Below, one piece after another: positions 17,671-23,697 of a stretch of DNA of 40,089 nt (position 1 is the stretch's first letter; the number at the start of each line of letters is the position of its first letter). This stretch comes from an uncultured Ruminiclostridium sp. (GTDB taxonomy: Bacteria > Bacillota > Clostridia > Oscillospirales > Ruminococcaceae): assembly GCA_947624435.1 (NCBI GenBank), contig CANQKE010000024.1:1-40089 (forward strand), given 5' to 3'. The translations under genes were made by a program, and so were the position numbers. The notes under the pieces are model-generated. The model ran no database searches. It was not told the origin of the DNA and saw only the letters and a program-made list of their open reading frames with translations.

Positions 17671-17714
17671 ATTGCTCTGTTGGAAACAGCAGAGCAATTT
17701 TGTTGTTTTGCACA
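17671..17714 (+). terminator. Terminator after the lipoprotein gene
   Basis: ATTGCTCT (17671-17678) pairs with AGAGCAAT (17691-17698), with a further possible inner CTGTT/AACAG stem, followed by TTTTGTTGTTTT. It lies 5 bases after the stop codon. Confidence 0.85.
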
Positions 17715-17721
17715 AATTTAA

Positions 17722-17735
17722 TTAGTTATAACTAA
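17722..17735. promoter_or_regulatory. feo palindrome 1 (TTAG-N6-CTAA)
   Basis: TTAGTTATAACTAA is a perfect palindrome 47 bases upstream of the feo -35 box. It shares the TTAG-N6-CTAA pattern with four other sites in this locus, and is likely a distal operator of a metal-responsive repressor. Confidence 0.55.
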
Positions 17736-17781
17736 CCGATAACGAAAAAATGACGAATTTGTATTTTTCTTAGGAAAACTG

Positions 17782-17810
17782 TTGACTTTTTTCTCTTAAC
17801 GGTATATAAT
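17782..17810 (+). promoter_or_regulatory. Promoter of the feo operon
   Basis: TTGACT (17782-17787), 17-base spacer, TATAAT (17805-17810). The large palindrome at 17813-17840 begins 2 bases after the -10 box and therefore covers the transcription start, the ideal position for a repressor. Confidence 0.87.
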
Positions 17811-17812
17811 AA

Positions 17813-17840
17813 TTAATGGTTAGCAGATGCTAACCGTTAA
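17813..17840. promoter_or_regulatory. feo palindrome 2, main operator over the transcription start
   Basis: Core GGTTAGC-AGAT-GCTAACC (17818-17835) is a perfect 7-bp inverted repeat, flanked by TTAAT and GTTAA that extend it to 28 bases with one mismatch. It contains the GTTAG-N6-CTAAC pattern. DtxR/IdeR/MntR-family boxes are also built from TTAG/CTAA half-sites, so an iron-dependent repressor of that family is the leading candidate; the binding protein is not in the window. Confidence 0.75.
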
Positions 17841-17852
17841 AACAGAAATAAA

Positions 17853-17867
17853 GTTAGCTTAGACTAA
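17853..17867. promoter_or_regulatory. feo palindrome 3 (GTTAG-N6-CTAA)
   Basis: GTTAG-CTTAGA-CTAA in the 5' leader of feoA, just before the ribosome binding site AGGAG (17874-17878). Same half-sites and spacing as palindrome 2. Confidence 0.55.
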
Positions 17868-17886
17868 TTATAAAGGAGCGTTTGGA

Positions 17887-18099
17887 TTGATGCCGCTAAC
17901 GTTTGCTGCTGTCGGTGAGGAGAACATAATAAAAAAGATAGGCGGTAAGCCGGAGGTGAGAAAGCACCTTGAAAATCTCGGCTTTGTCGTAGGCGGAACT
18001 GTTACTGTGATAAATGCTTTAGGACAGAACGTTATCGTCAACGTTAAAGAGGCGCGTATCGCGATAAGCAGTGAGATGGCTCAGAAAATCATGATCTAG
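17887..18099 (+). CDS. feoA: FeoA family protein (first copy)
   Basis: A 70-residue SH3-like FeoA-domain protein. The segment KPEVRKHLENLGFVVGGTVTV is the FeoA core, followed by NVIVNVKEARIAISSEMAQKI. FeoA is a small cytoplasmic partner needed for FeoB-driven ferrous iron uptake. Two starts are adjacent, TTG 17887 and ATG 17890, giving MM or M; AGGAG at 17874-17878 is 8 or 11 bases away, so either could be used. First gene of the feo operon, downstream of the main operator. Confidence 0.9.
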   Translation: MMPLTFAAVGEENIIKKIGGKPEVRKHLENLGFVVGGTVTVINALGQNVIVNVKEARIAISSEMAQKIMI

Positions 18100-18110
18100 G
18101 TCGAAAAACG

Positions 18111-18141
18111 CCGACGGCGGTTCGCCGAAACTGCCTGTCGG
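18111..18141 (+). other. Hairpin in the feoA-feoA spacer
   Basis: CCGAC (18111-18115) pairs with GTCGG (18137-18141), with an inner GGCG-GTT-CGCC stem. It lacks a T-tract, so it is more likely an mRNA stability or processing element than a terminator. Confidence 0.4.
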
Positions 18142-18187
18142 TAATTACATAAGCGGCCCGGACATACAATATACAGGAGGTAAGGCT

Positions 18188-18409
18188 ATGAAAACATTAA
18201 AGCAGGCTAAGGTCGGCGAAACGGTAAAGACCGTAAAGCTGCACGGCGAGGGTGCTGTAAAGCGCCGCATAATGGATATGGGTATCACAAAGGGCGTTGA
18301 GATATACATACGCAAGGTAGCTCCGCTCGGCGATCCTATCGAGATAACCGTCCGCGGATATGAGCTTTCTCTCAGAAAAGCCGACGCGGAAATGATAGAG
18401 ATCGAATAA
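18188..18409 (+). CDS. feoA: FeoA family protein (second copy)
   Basis: A 73-residue FeoA-domain protein with the KVGETVKTVKLHGEGAVKRR start, the MDMGITKGVEIYIRKVAPLG core and the ending DPIEITVRGYELSLRKADAE. It differs clearly from the first FeoA, so it is an old paralogue rather than a recent duplicate. ACAGGAGGTAAGG supplies a strong ribosome binding site before ATG 18188. It lies between the first feoA and feoB. Two FeoA proteins upstream of FeoB is common in Clostridia; how they divide the work is not known. Confidence 0.93.
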   Translation: MKTLKQAKVGETVKTVKLHGEGAVKRRIMDMGITKGVEIYIRKVAPLGDPIEITVRGYELSLRKADAEMIEIE

Positions 18410-18446
18410 CGATAGGTTTAATTTTATTGCGTTTTATTACGCAAGA

Positions 18447-18462
18447 GTTAGTGTATACTAAC
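18447..18462. promoter_or_regulatory. feo palindrome 4 (GTTAG-N6-CTAAC) upstream of feoB
   Basis: GTTAG-TGTATA-CTAAC between feoA2 and feoB, 46 bases before the feoB start. Complete half-sites, same spacing as the main operator. It suggests feoB has its own repressor contact or a second regulated promoter here; no clear -35/-10 pair was seen. Confidence 0.6.
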
Positions 18463-18507
18463 ATTAAAGTGCGGCACTTCGCCGTAAGGAAAGGAAGGAT
18501 ATCATAA

Positions 18508-20904
18508 ATGGATATTAAAATCGCTCTTGCGGGAAACCCCAACTGCGGCAAAACGACGCTGTTCAATGCGCTGACCGGCTCTAATCAGTTTGTAGGAAAC
18601 TGGCCGGGCGTTACCGTCGAGAAAAAGGAGGGCGGCCTTAAAAAGCACGAGGGGGTCACTATCACCGACCTGCCGGGCATTTATTCACTGTCGCCGTACA
18701 CGCTTGAAGAGGTCGTTGCGAGAAATTACCTTATAGGAGAGCGCCCGGACGCGATACTCAATATCGTAGATGGCACAAATCTTGAGAGGAACCTTTATCT
18801 TACCACACAGCTTACCGAGCTCGGAATACCGGTAGTCATCGCAATAAACATGATGGACGTGGTGAGAAAGAACGGCGATAAGATAAACACCGACGAGCTT
18901 TCTCGCGAGCTGGGCTGCAAGATAGTGGAAATATCCGCACTGAAAGGCACGGGTATAATGGAGGCTGCCGAAGCCGCTATCGAAGCGGCGCAGGGCAAAA
19001 AGACGGTGCCTATGCACACCTTTTCCGGCGCGGTGGAGCACGCTATAGCGCATATAGAAGAAGCGGCGGTGCATGATCTTCCCGAAGAGCAGCAGCGCTG
19101 GTACGCGATAAAGATATTCGAGCGCGACGAAAAGGCGCTGGCTCAGATGAATATTCCCGCCGACAAGCTGGCTCATATAGAAGAGGATATCAAAGCGGCG
19201 GAGGCCGAGCTTGACGACGATTCGGAAAGCATAATCACCAACGAGAGATATGTATACATAGCGCAGCTTATGAAAGGCTGCTATAAGAAAAAGAGCGCGG
19301 GCAAGCTGTCCACCTCCGATAAAATAGATAAGGTGCTGACTAACCGCTTTGCGGCATTGCCTATATTTGCGGTGATAATGTTCCTTGTGTATTATATTTC
19401 GGTAACCACCGTAGGAACATGGTGTACAGACTGGACAAACGACGGACTGTTCGGCGACGGCTGGCATTTATTCAATATCGGCGCGTCACAGTACGAGCAG
19501 GCGATGGGCGAATATGCCGAACAAAACATCTTCACCGACGACGTTGCCGCAACGGTAAAGAGCGCGGCGGACGCCGGAGTTATCGGCGCGGACGAGGTGT
19601 TAGGCGCTGTTGAGGAAAAGGACTTCGGCGCGTTCGACGAGGCTTACGGCTCCTACGGTGAGGCACTTGCCGAGGCGGGCTACGATATTTCCGAAACGGT
19701 AGACGCGGCTTTGGAGGAAGCGCCCGCTCCCGAAGATTACGGCGTATGGGTGCCCGGTATCCCGAAGCTCGCCGCGGACGGTCTGGAGGCTATAAACTGC
19801 GCCGATTGGCTGGAAAGCCTTATCGTTGACGGTATAATCGCCGGTGTAGGCGCTGTCCTCGGATTTGTACCGCAAATGTTTGTGCTGTTTATATTCCTTG
19901 CGTTCCTTGAGGCCTGCGGATATATGGCGCGTATCGCGTTCGTTATGGATAGGATATTCCGCAAATTCGGGCTTTCCGGCAAGTCGTTCATACCTATGCT
20001 GATAGGCACCGGCTGCGGAGTACCAGGTATCATGGCGTCGAGGACTATCGAAAACGAGCGCGACCGTAGAATGACTATCATGACAACGACGTTTATCCCC
20101 TGCGGAGCAAAGCTGCCTATCATCGCTATGATAGCGTCGGCGCTTTTCGGCGGCGCGTGGTGGGTAGCGCCCAGCGCGTACTTTGTCGGAGCGGCAGCGA
20201 TAATCGTATCCGGTATAATTTTGAAGAAAACCAAGATGTTCGCCGGTGATCCCGCGCCGTTTGTAATGGAGCTGCCCGCGTACCACTGGCCGACGGTAAG
20301 CAATATCCTGCGCAGCATGTGGGAGCGCGGCTGGTCGTTCATCAAAAAGGCGGGTACTATCATACTGCTTGCTTCGATAATCGTCTGGGCAGGCTCGGTA
20401 TTCGGCGTGGTCGACGGCTCGTTCGTATTCGATCCCGAAATGGATATTGAAAACAGCATACTCGGCATGATCGGAAATGCTATCTGCTGGATATTCGCAC
20501 CGCTGGGCTTTGGCATTATCAAGGCGGCTATCGCTACTATCATGGGACTTGTCGCAAAGGAAGAGGTCGTAGGCGTATTCGGTGTGCTTGACTTTGAAGG
20601 ACTTTCACAGCTTGCGGGATATTCCTTCTTGCTGTTCAATCTGCTCTGCGCGCCTTGTTTTGCGGCTATCGGAGCTATCAGACGCGAGATGAACAGCGCA
20701 AAGTGGACGTGGTTCGCGATAGGTTATCAGTGCGTATTTGCTTACGTCGTTTCGCTTATCGTATATCAGGTAGGCTCGGTATTCACCGGAAATATCAACG
20801 TGGTAGGATTTATCGCCGCGCTGCTGCTTGCGGCAGGTATGGTATTCCTGCTTGTAAGGCCTTATAAGGAATCCACAAAGCTTACCGCAAAAATAAAGAG
20901 CTGA
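18508..20904 (+). CDS. feoB: Ferrous iron transport protein B
   Basis: A 798-residue membrane GTPase that imports Fe2+. The N-terminal G domain is complete: G1 GNPNCGKT (9-16), switch I GNWPGVTVEKKEG (30-42), G3 DLPG (54-57), G4 NMMD and G5 SALKG. The membrane part begins near residue 282 and includes the conserved VPQMF region with LEACGYMARIAFVMDR, and GTGCGVPGIMASRTIEN, with the first gate cysteine. Between the first and second membrane segments lies an insert of roughly 85 residues (~325-411), rich in Asp, Glu, Ala and Gly, which E. coli-type FeoB lacks. AAGGAAGGA precedes ATG 18508. It is followed by two FeoB-associated small proteins. Confidence 0.97.
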   Translation: MDIKIALAGNPNCGKTTLFNALTGSNQFVGNWPGVTVEKKEGGLKKHEGVTITDLPGIYSLSPYTLEEVVARNYLIGERPDAILNIVDGTNLERNLYLTTQLTELGIPVVIAINMMDVVRKNGDKINTDELSRELGCKIVEISALKGTGIMEAAEAAIEAAQGKKTVPMHTFSGAVEHAIAHIEEAAVHDLPEEQQRWYAIKIFERDEKALAQMNIPADKLAHIEEDIKAAEAELDDDSESIITNERYVYIAQLMKGCYKKKSAGKLSTSDKIDKVLTNRFAALPIFAVIMFLVYYISVTTVGTWCTDWTNDGLFGDGWHLFNIGASQYEQAMGEYAEQNIFTDDVAATVKSAADAGVIGADEVLGAVEEKDFGAFDEAYGSYGEALAEAGYDISETVDAALEEAPAPEDYGVWVPGIPKLAADGLEAINCADWLESLIVDGIIAGVGAVLGFVPQMFVLFIFLAFLEACGYMARIAFVMDRIFRKFGLSGKSFIPMLIGTGCGVPGIMASRTIENERDRRMTIMTTTFIPCGAKLPIIAMIASALFGGAWWVAPSAYFVGAAAIIVSGIILKKTKMFAGDPAPFVMELPAYHWPTVSNILRSMWERGWSFIKKAGTIILLASIIVWAGSVFGVVDGSFVFDPEMDIENSILGMIGNAICWIFAPLGFGIIKAAIATIMGLVAKEEVVGVFGVLDFEGLSQLAGYSFLLFNLLCAPCFAAIGAIRREMNSAKWTWFAIGYQCVFAYVVSLIVYQVGSVFTGNINVVGFIAALLLAAGMVFLLVRPYKESTKLTAKIKS

Positions 20905-20957
20905 CGGCGCGCCCTCTCACGAGCGGAGTCGCTACAAATAAGAACGGAGATGATAGT

Positions 20958-21131
20958 ATGCCCGGTATAATTTCAACAATTATCGTATCGCTTGTCGTTG
21001 CGCTGGTAGTTGCCGCAGTCATCGCTTTCATGATAAAAGATAAAAAGAAAGGGAAAAGCTGCGGCGGATGCGGCGGCTCTTGCTCCGGCTGCGCTATGAG
21101 CGGAAAATGCCATCAGACGCAGGGCAAATAG
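20958..21131 (+). CDS. FeoB-associated Cys-rich membrane protein
   Basis: A 57-residue protein. One N-terminal membrane segment (residues ~4-26) is followed by KDKKKGK and a cysteine cluster, CGGCGGSCSGCAMSGKC, with five Cys and a final His. This matches the small FeoB-associated Cys-rich membrane family that follows feoB in many Clostridia. Topology by the positive-inside rule puts the Cys cluster in the cytoplasm, where it could receive iron from FeoB; that role is inferred. GGAGATGAT precedes ATG 20958, 53 bases after feoB. A strong terminator follows. Confidence 0.88.
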   Translation: MPGIISTIIVSLVVALVVAAVIAFMIKDKKKGKSCGGCGGSCSGCAMSGKCHQTQGK

Positions 21132-21154
21132 CACGACGTTCTTTTCTCGATCTC

Positions 21155-21187
21155 AAAGGGACAACAGACCTTGTCCCTTTGTTTTTG
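21155..21187 (+). terminator. Terminator of the feo operon
   Basis: AAAGGGACAA (21155-21164) pairs perfectly with TTGTCCCTTT (21171-21180), 6-nt loop, followed by GTTTTTG. It separates the feo operon from the HMA/DUF2325 pair. Confidence 0.92.
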
Positions 21188-21195
21188 AGAATTAA

Positions 21196-21211
21196 GTTTG
21201 TCTTAACTAAC
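21196..21211. promoter_or_regulatory. feo palindrome 5 (GTTTG-N6-CTAAC)
   Basis: GTTTG-TCTTAA-CTAAC, one base away from the locus pattern GTTAG-N6-CTAAC, between the feo terminator and the HMA gene. It probably controls a second iron-regulated transcript. The promoter here is unclear: TTGAGA at 21185-21190 or TTGTCT at 21198-21203 could be -35 boxes, with no good -10. Confidence 0.45.
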
Positions 21212-21250
21212 TATCTTGTACTAAATCAAAAGAAAGGGGCTGCTTGTATC

Positions 21251-21646
21251 ATGGACGAGAGCTCGGTCGTTTGGATAATCGTGGCGGCGGCGGTGATACT
21301 GCTGTTTGCTGTTGCGGTGATAAAAAGCTATATGAAAAAGCTGTCGCAGGGCTGCTGCGGGTCGGGCGGTGATAAGAAAGCGGCAAAGATAAAGGTCGCC
21401 GACCGCAACAGAGCGCACTACCCGTTCAAGGTGATACTTACCGTAGACGGAATGGTATGCTCCGGCTGTGAAACGCGGGTGGAAAACGCGCTGAACGTCC
21501 TTGACGGGGTATGGGCGACCGCCGACGTGGGCAGCGGAAGCGTCACCGTGCTGATGAAATCTGAGCCGGACGAGCAGGCGCTGCGCAGGGCGGTAAATTC
21601 CACCGGAGCATATACCGTTATGAAAATATCCGGTTTGAATGGTTGA
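21251..21646 (+). CDS. Membrane-anchored HMA (heavy-metal-associated) protein
   Basis: A 131-residue protein in two parts. Residues ~5-33 are a membrane segment followed by a short basic and Cys-containing stretch (YMKKLSQGCCGSGGDKK) that resembles the FeoB-associated small protein upstream. Residues ~58-131 form an HMA domain, with the metal site GMVCSGCETRVENAL and a beta-alpha-beta-beta-alpha-beta pattern, as in CopZ-type copper chaperones. The start is ATG 21251 with AAAGGGG at 21233-21239. A longer in-frame reading from 21068 would overlap the preceding gene and terminator and is rejected. The metal is uncertain: HMA domains usually bind Cu+ or Zn2+, yet the context is ferrous iron uptake. 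Confidence 0.83.
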   Translation: MDESSVVWIIVAAAVILLFAVAVIKSYMKKLSQGCCGSGGDKKAAKIKVADRNRAHYPFKVILTVDGMVCSGCETRVENALNVLDGVWATADVGSGSVTVLMKSEPDEQALRRAVNSTGAYTVMKISGLNG

Positions 21647-21666
21647 TTTTCGGGAAAGGAAAGTGA

Positions 21667-21942
21667 ATGAGCGTAGTTATAGTAGGCGGTAACGACTGCA
21701 TGGTACGTCAGTATAAGGAGCTTTGCGGAGAGCATGGCTGCGACGCGAAAGTATTTACGCATATAAAGGGGATAAAACATATAGGAAAGCCGGATCTTCT
21801 GGTACTTTTCACCGGCACAATGTCGCATAAAATGCTGCACAGCGCTTTGTGCGGGATAGACCGAACTACCGTGGTGGAACGCTCACATTCCGCCTCGATG
21901 TCCGCACTGAAAGCAATACTTAAAAAACACGTCGACAGATAA
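21667..21942 (+). CDS. DUF2325 protein
   Basis: A 91-residue protein matching DUF2325: a Rossmann-like VVIVGGNDCMVRQYKELC start and the VLFTGTMSHKMLHSAL and VVERSHSASMSALK segments. C-H-S/T-rich positions suggest possible metal or redox chemistry, but no function is established. GGAAAGGAAAG lies directly before ATG 21667, and 20 bases separate it from the HMA gene, so the two are co-transcribed. The convergent MATE gene's stop is 15 bases downstream. Confidence 0.82.
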   Translation: MSVVIVGGNDCMVRQYKELCGEHGCDAKVFTHIKGIKHIGKPDLLVLFTGTMSHKMLHSALCGIDRTTVVERSHSASMSALKAILKKHVDR

Positions 21943-21957
21943 TGCCGACGCGTTTTT
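21922..21957. terminator. Bidirectional terminator between convergent genes
   Basis: AAAAAAC-A-CGTCG (21922-21934) faces CGACG-C-GTTTTTT (21946-21958) with one mismatch. T-runs flank both sides, so it can stop both the DUF2325 transcript and the minus-strand MATE transcript. It overlaps the last codons of the DUF2325 gene and the stop of the MATE gene. Confidence 0.8.
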
Positions 21958-23330
21958 TATGAAGTTATCATATCGATATCATTGGAGGGCAGCTTTTTAA
22001 CAGCCGACATCTTTACATAATAGCTTGTTAAAAGCACCACGTCTGCTCCCGCCCACGCGAGGACCTCCGCCCAGAAGATACCCTCCGTTCCTATCAGCAT
22101 AGGCAGTAAAAATATCGTGGCTGTTCGCATAACGAACTCCGCCGCGCCCGAAACCATCGGCATTACCGTATCGCCCAGCCCTTGCAGAGATGAACGGTAG
22201 ATATGCAGCAGATAAAGCACCGGCAGGAACGCCGACATAACGCAAAGATAGTGGTACGCTATATCTATTGTTTTCTCAGCGTCCGCAGGTTCTCCGGAAA
22301 TGAACGCGCCGACTATGTACCTACCGAAAAGGAGCATTACGGCGCTGATTATCGCGGCGGTAACGACGCCTACCAGTACGCCTACGTGAACGCCTTTATT
22401 TATGCGTTTTATATTATTCGCACCGTAATTCTGTCCGACGTAGGTCGTTAGTGCGAATCCGTAAGAGATAGCGGCAATTTCAAGTATACCGTATAGCTTA
22501 TTTGTAGCCGTAAAGCCGGCGATATACAAAACACCGAAGCTGTTTATTACGAACTGTACTATCAGACCGCCTACCGAGATTATCAGATTCTGAAACGCAA
22601 ACGGCATGGCAAGCTTTAACAGCTTGCCGGCAAGCCTTTTGTCAAAGCCGCGTTCGTTTTTCGGAACATGTATCAGCTCCAGCTTTCTCAGCGAGATAAA
22701 GCATATCACCGCCGATACCACCTGACCTATAAGAGTGGCGGCGGCCGCTCCGGCGACTCCCCACTCGAAGACCAGCACAAACAGCAGATCCAAAACGATA
22801 TTGCACAGCGAAGCGGCTATCATTGCAAGCAGCGGCGTTTTGCTGTCGCCGATAGCGCGTAAAACGGACGCTAAAAAATTATATGCCATTACGATAGGCA
22901 CACCCGCAAATATCACGCTGAGATAGGTGACTGTTATGGGAAATATTTTCGACGGAGTGCCAAGCAGCCTGAGTATAGGCTGTAAAGATATAAACGCAAA
23001 GCACATGATGCCTATAGTGCAAAAAACCGAGAGTTTAAGCGAAGTTATGTATGTTCTTTTGAAGTTCTTTTCGTCATTTGCGCCGAAATTCTGCGCTAAG
23101 CGAATGGAAAACCCCTGGGCAAATCCTTGTATAAGGCTTAAAACCAGCCAGTTGAGCCACTCGCCGTTGCCTATCGCGGCAAGCGCGTTCAGTCCCAGCT
23201 TGTTGCCTACGACCATCGAGTCCACCAGCGTGTAAAGCTGCTGGAATACATTTCCTACCATCAGCGGCATCGCAAAGGATAGAAGTATACGCAGCGGTGA
23301 ACCGAAGGTCATATTCTTTACCGACGTCAT
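21957..23330 (-). CDS. MATE family efflux transporter
   Basis: A 457-residue twelve-segment MATE protein: MTFGSPLRILLSFAMPLMVG start, then FQQLYTLVDSMVVG, LASVLRAIGDSKTPL and YRSSLQGLGDTVMP. Expected to export small organic compounds driven by Na+ or H+; the substrate is unknown. AGGAGG sits just upstream of its ATG (complement of 23335-23340). It is the only minus-strand gene of the window, monocistronic, with its own promoter at 23396-23424 and a shared terminator. Confidence 0.94.
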   Translation of the reverse strand: MTSVKNMTFGSPLRILLSFAMPLMVGNVFQQLYTLVDSMVVGNKLGLNALAAIGNGEWLNWLVLSLIQGFAQGFSIRLAQNFGANDEKNFKRTYITSLKLSVFCTIGIMCFAFISLQPILRLLGTPSKIFPITVTYLSVIFAGVPIVMAYNFLASVLRAIGDSKTPLLAMIAASLCNIVLDLLFVLVFEWGVAGAAAATLIGQVVSAVICFISLRKLELIHVPKNERGFDKRLAGKLLKLAMPFAFQNLIISVGGLIVQFVINSFGVLYIAGFTATNKLYGILEIAAISYGFALTTYVGQNYGANNIKRINKGVHVGVLVGVVTAAIISAVMLLFGRYIVGAFISGEPADAEKTIDIAYHYLCVMSAFLPVLYLLHIYRSSLQGLGDTVMPMVSGAAEFVMRTATIFLLPMLIGTEGIFWAEVLAWAGADVVLLTSYYVKMSAVKKLPSNDIDMITS

Positions 23331-23350
23331 AAAAGCCTCCTATAACTTGA

Positions 23351-23393
23351 TATGCGGGTTCGCCGATTTGCAGGCGTTAATTATCCCCGCATA
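23351..23393 (-). promoter_or_regulatory. Hairpin in the start region of the MATE transcript
   Basis: TATGCGGG (23351-23358) is the perfect inverted copy of CCCGCATA (23386-23393), with a short CGCC/GGCG stem inside. It begins a few bases after the minus-strand -10 box, so it would form the 5' end of the mRNA or serve as an operator. No known riboswitch was recognised. Confidence 0.4.
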
Positions 23394-23395
23394 AA

Positions 23396-23424
23396 GTTAT
23401 AGCATAGAAACCGATAAATGTCAA
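23396..23424 (-). promoter_or_regulatory. Promoter of the minus-strand MATE gene
   Basis: Read on the minus strand: TTGACA (23424-23419), 17-base spacer, TATAAC (23401-23396). Confidence 0.83.
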
Positions 23425-23454
23425 GCAACATAGCTTTAATTCGTTAAATATGTA

Positions 23455-23483
23455 TTGACTTTTCATTTTGGAGGTGATATAAT
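23455..23483 (+). promoter_or_regulatory. Promoter of the glycan biosynthesis cluster
   Basis: TTGACT (23455-23460), 17-base spacer, TATAAT (23478-23483). It is the only strong promoter seen before a run of closely spaced + strand genes that extends past the window end. It is divergent from the MATE promoter, with 30 bases between the two -35 boxes. Confidence 0.87.
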
Positions 23484-23489
23484 AAACAT

Positions 23490-23697
23490 GTGCGTTTTCG
23501 TTAATTTTTTAGTTTGCGATAACATCGACAGGAGGCTGCTCCGGAGAGCTCATTTCGAAAACATAATAAGGGAATGATTCAAATGTCTTTTTCCGGAAAG
23601 CGGTATATCCTCCTCTCCGGAGTGAAACACTATTTTAATCTTTCGTTAATTTTATCAATTACGAAAAATTTCGGCGGTTTTATGCCGTGTTTAAGCC
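23490..23697 (+). promoter_or_regulatory. Long structured leader of the glycan cluster
   Basis: About 200 untranslated bases. A perfect 10-bp inverted pair, CTCCGGAGAG (23539-23548) and CTCTCCGGAG (23613-23622), encloses 64 bases that contain a smaller CTTT-TTCCGG-AAAG element. GGAGG (23531-23535) and CCTCC (23609-23613) can lengthen the stem irregularly. No terminator-like T-tract follows. Long leaders on polysaccharide operons often carry antitermination signals; that role is inferred. Confidence 0.5.

Noticed and set aside
19737-20639. 300-codon minus-strand open frame within feoB
   Set aside because: Antisense shadow of a well conserved feoB region; Ser/Pro/Ile-rich product without family features.
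21068-21250. 60-residue N-terminal extension of the HMA protein
   Set aside because: It would overlap the Cys-rich gene in another frame and read through a strong terminator; ATG 21251 gives a sensible membrane anchor.
21922-21957. Possible attachment site or mobile-element end between convergent genes
   Set aside because: The inverted A/T-flanked stem is fully explained as a bidirectional terminator; no integrase or duplication nearby.
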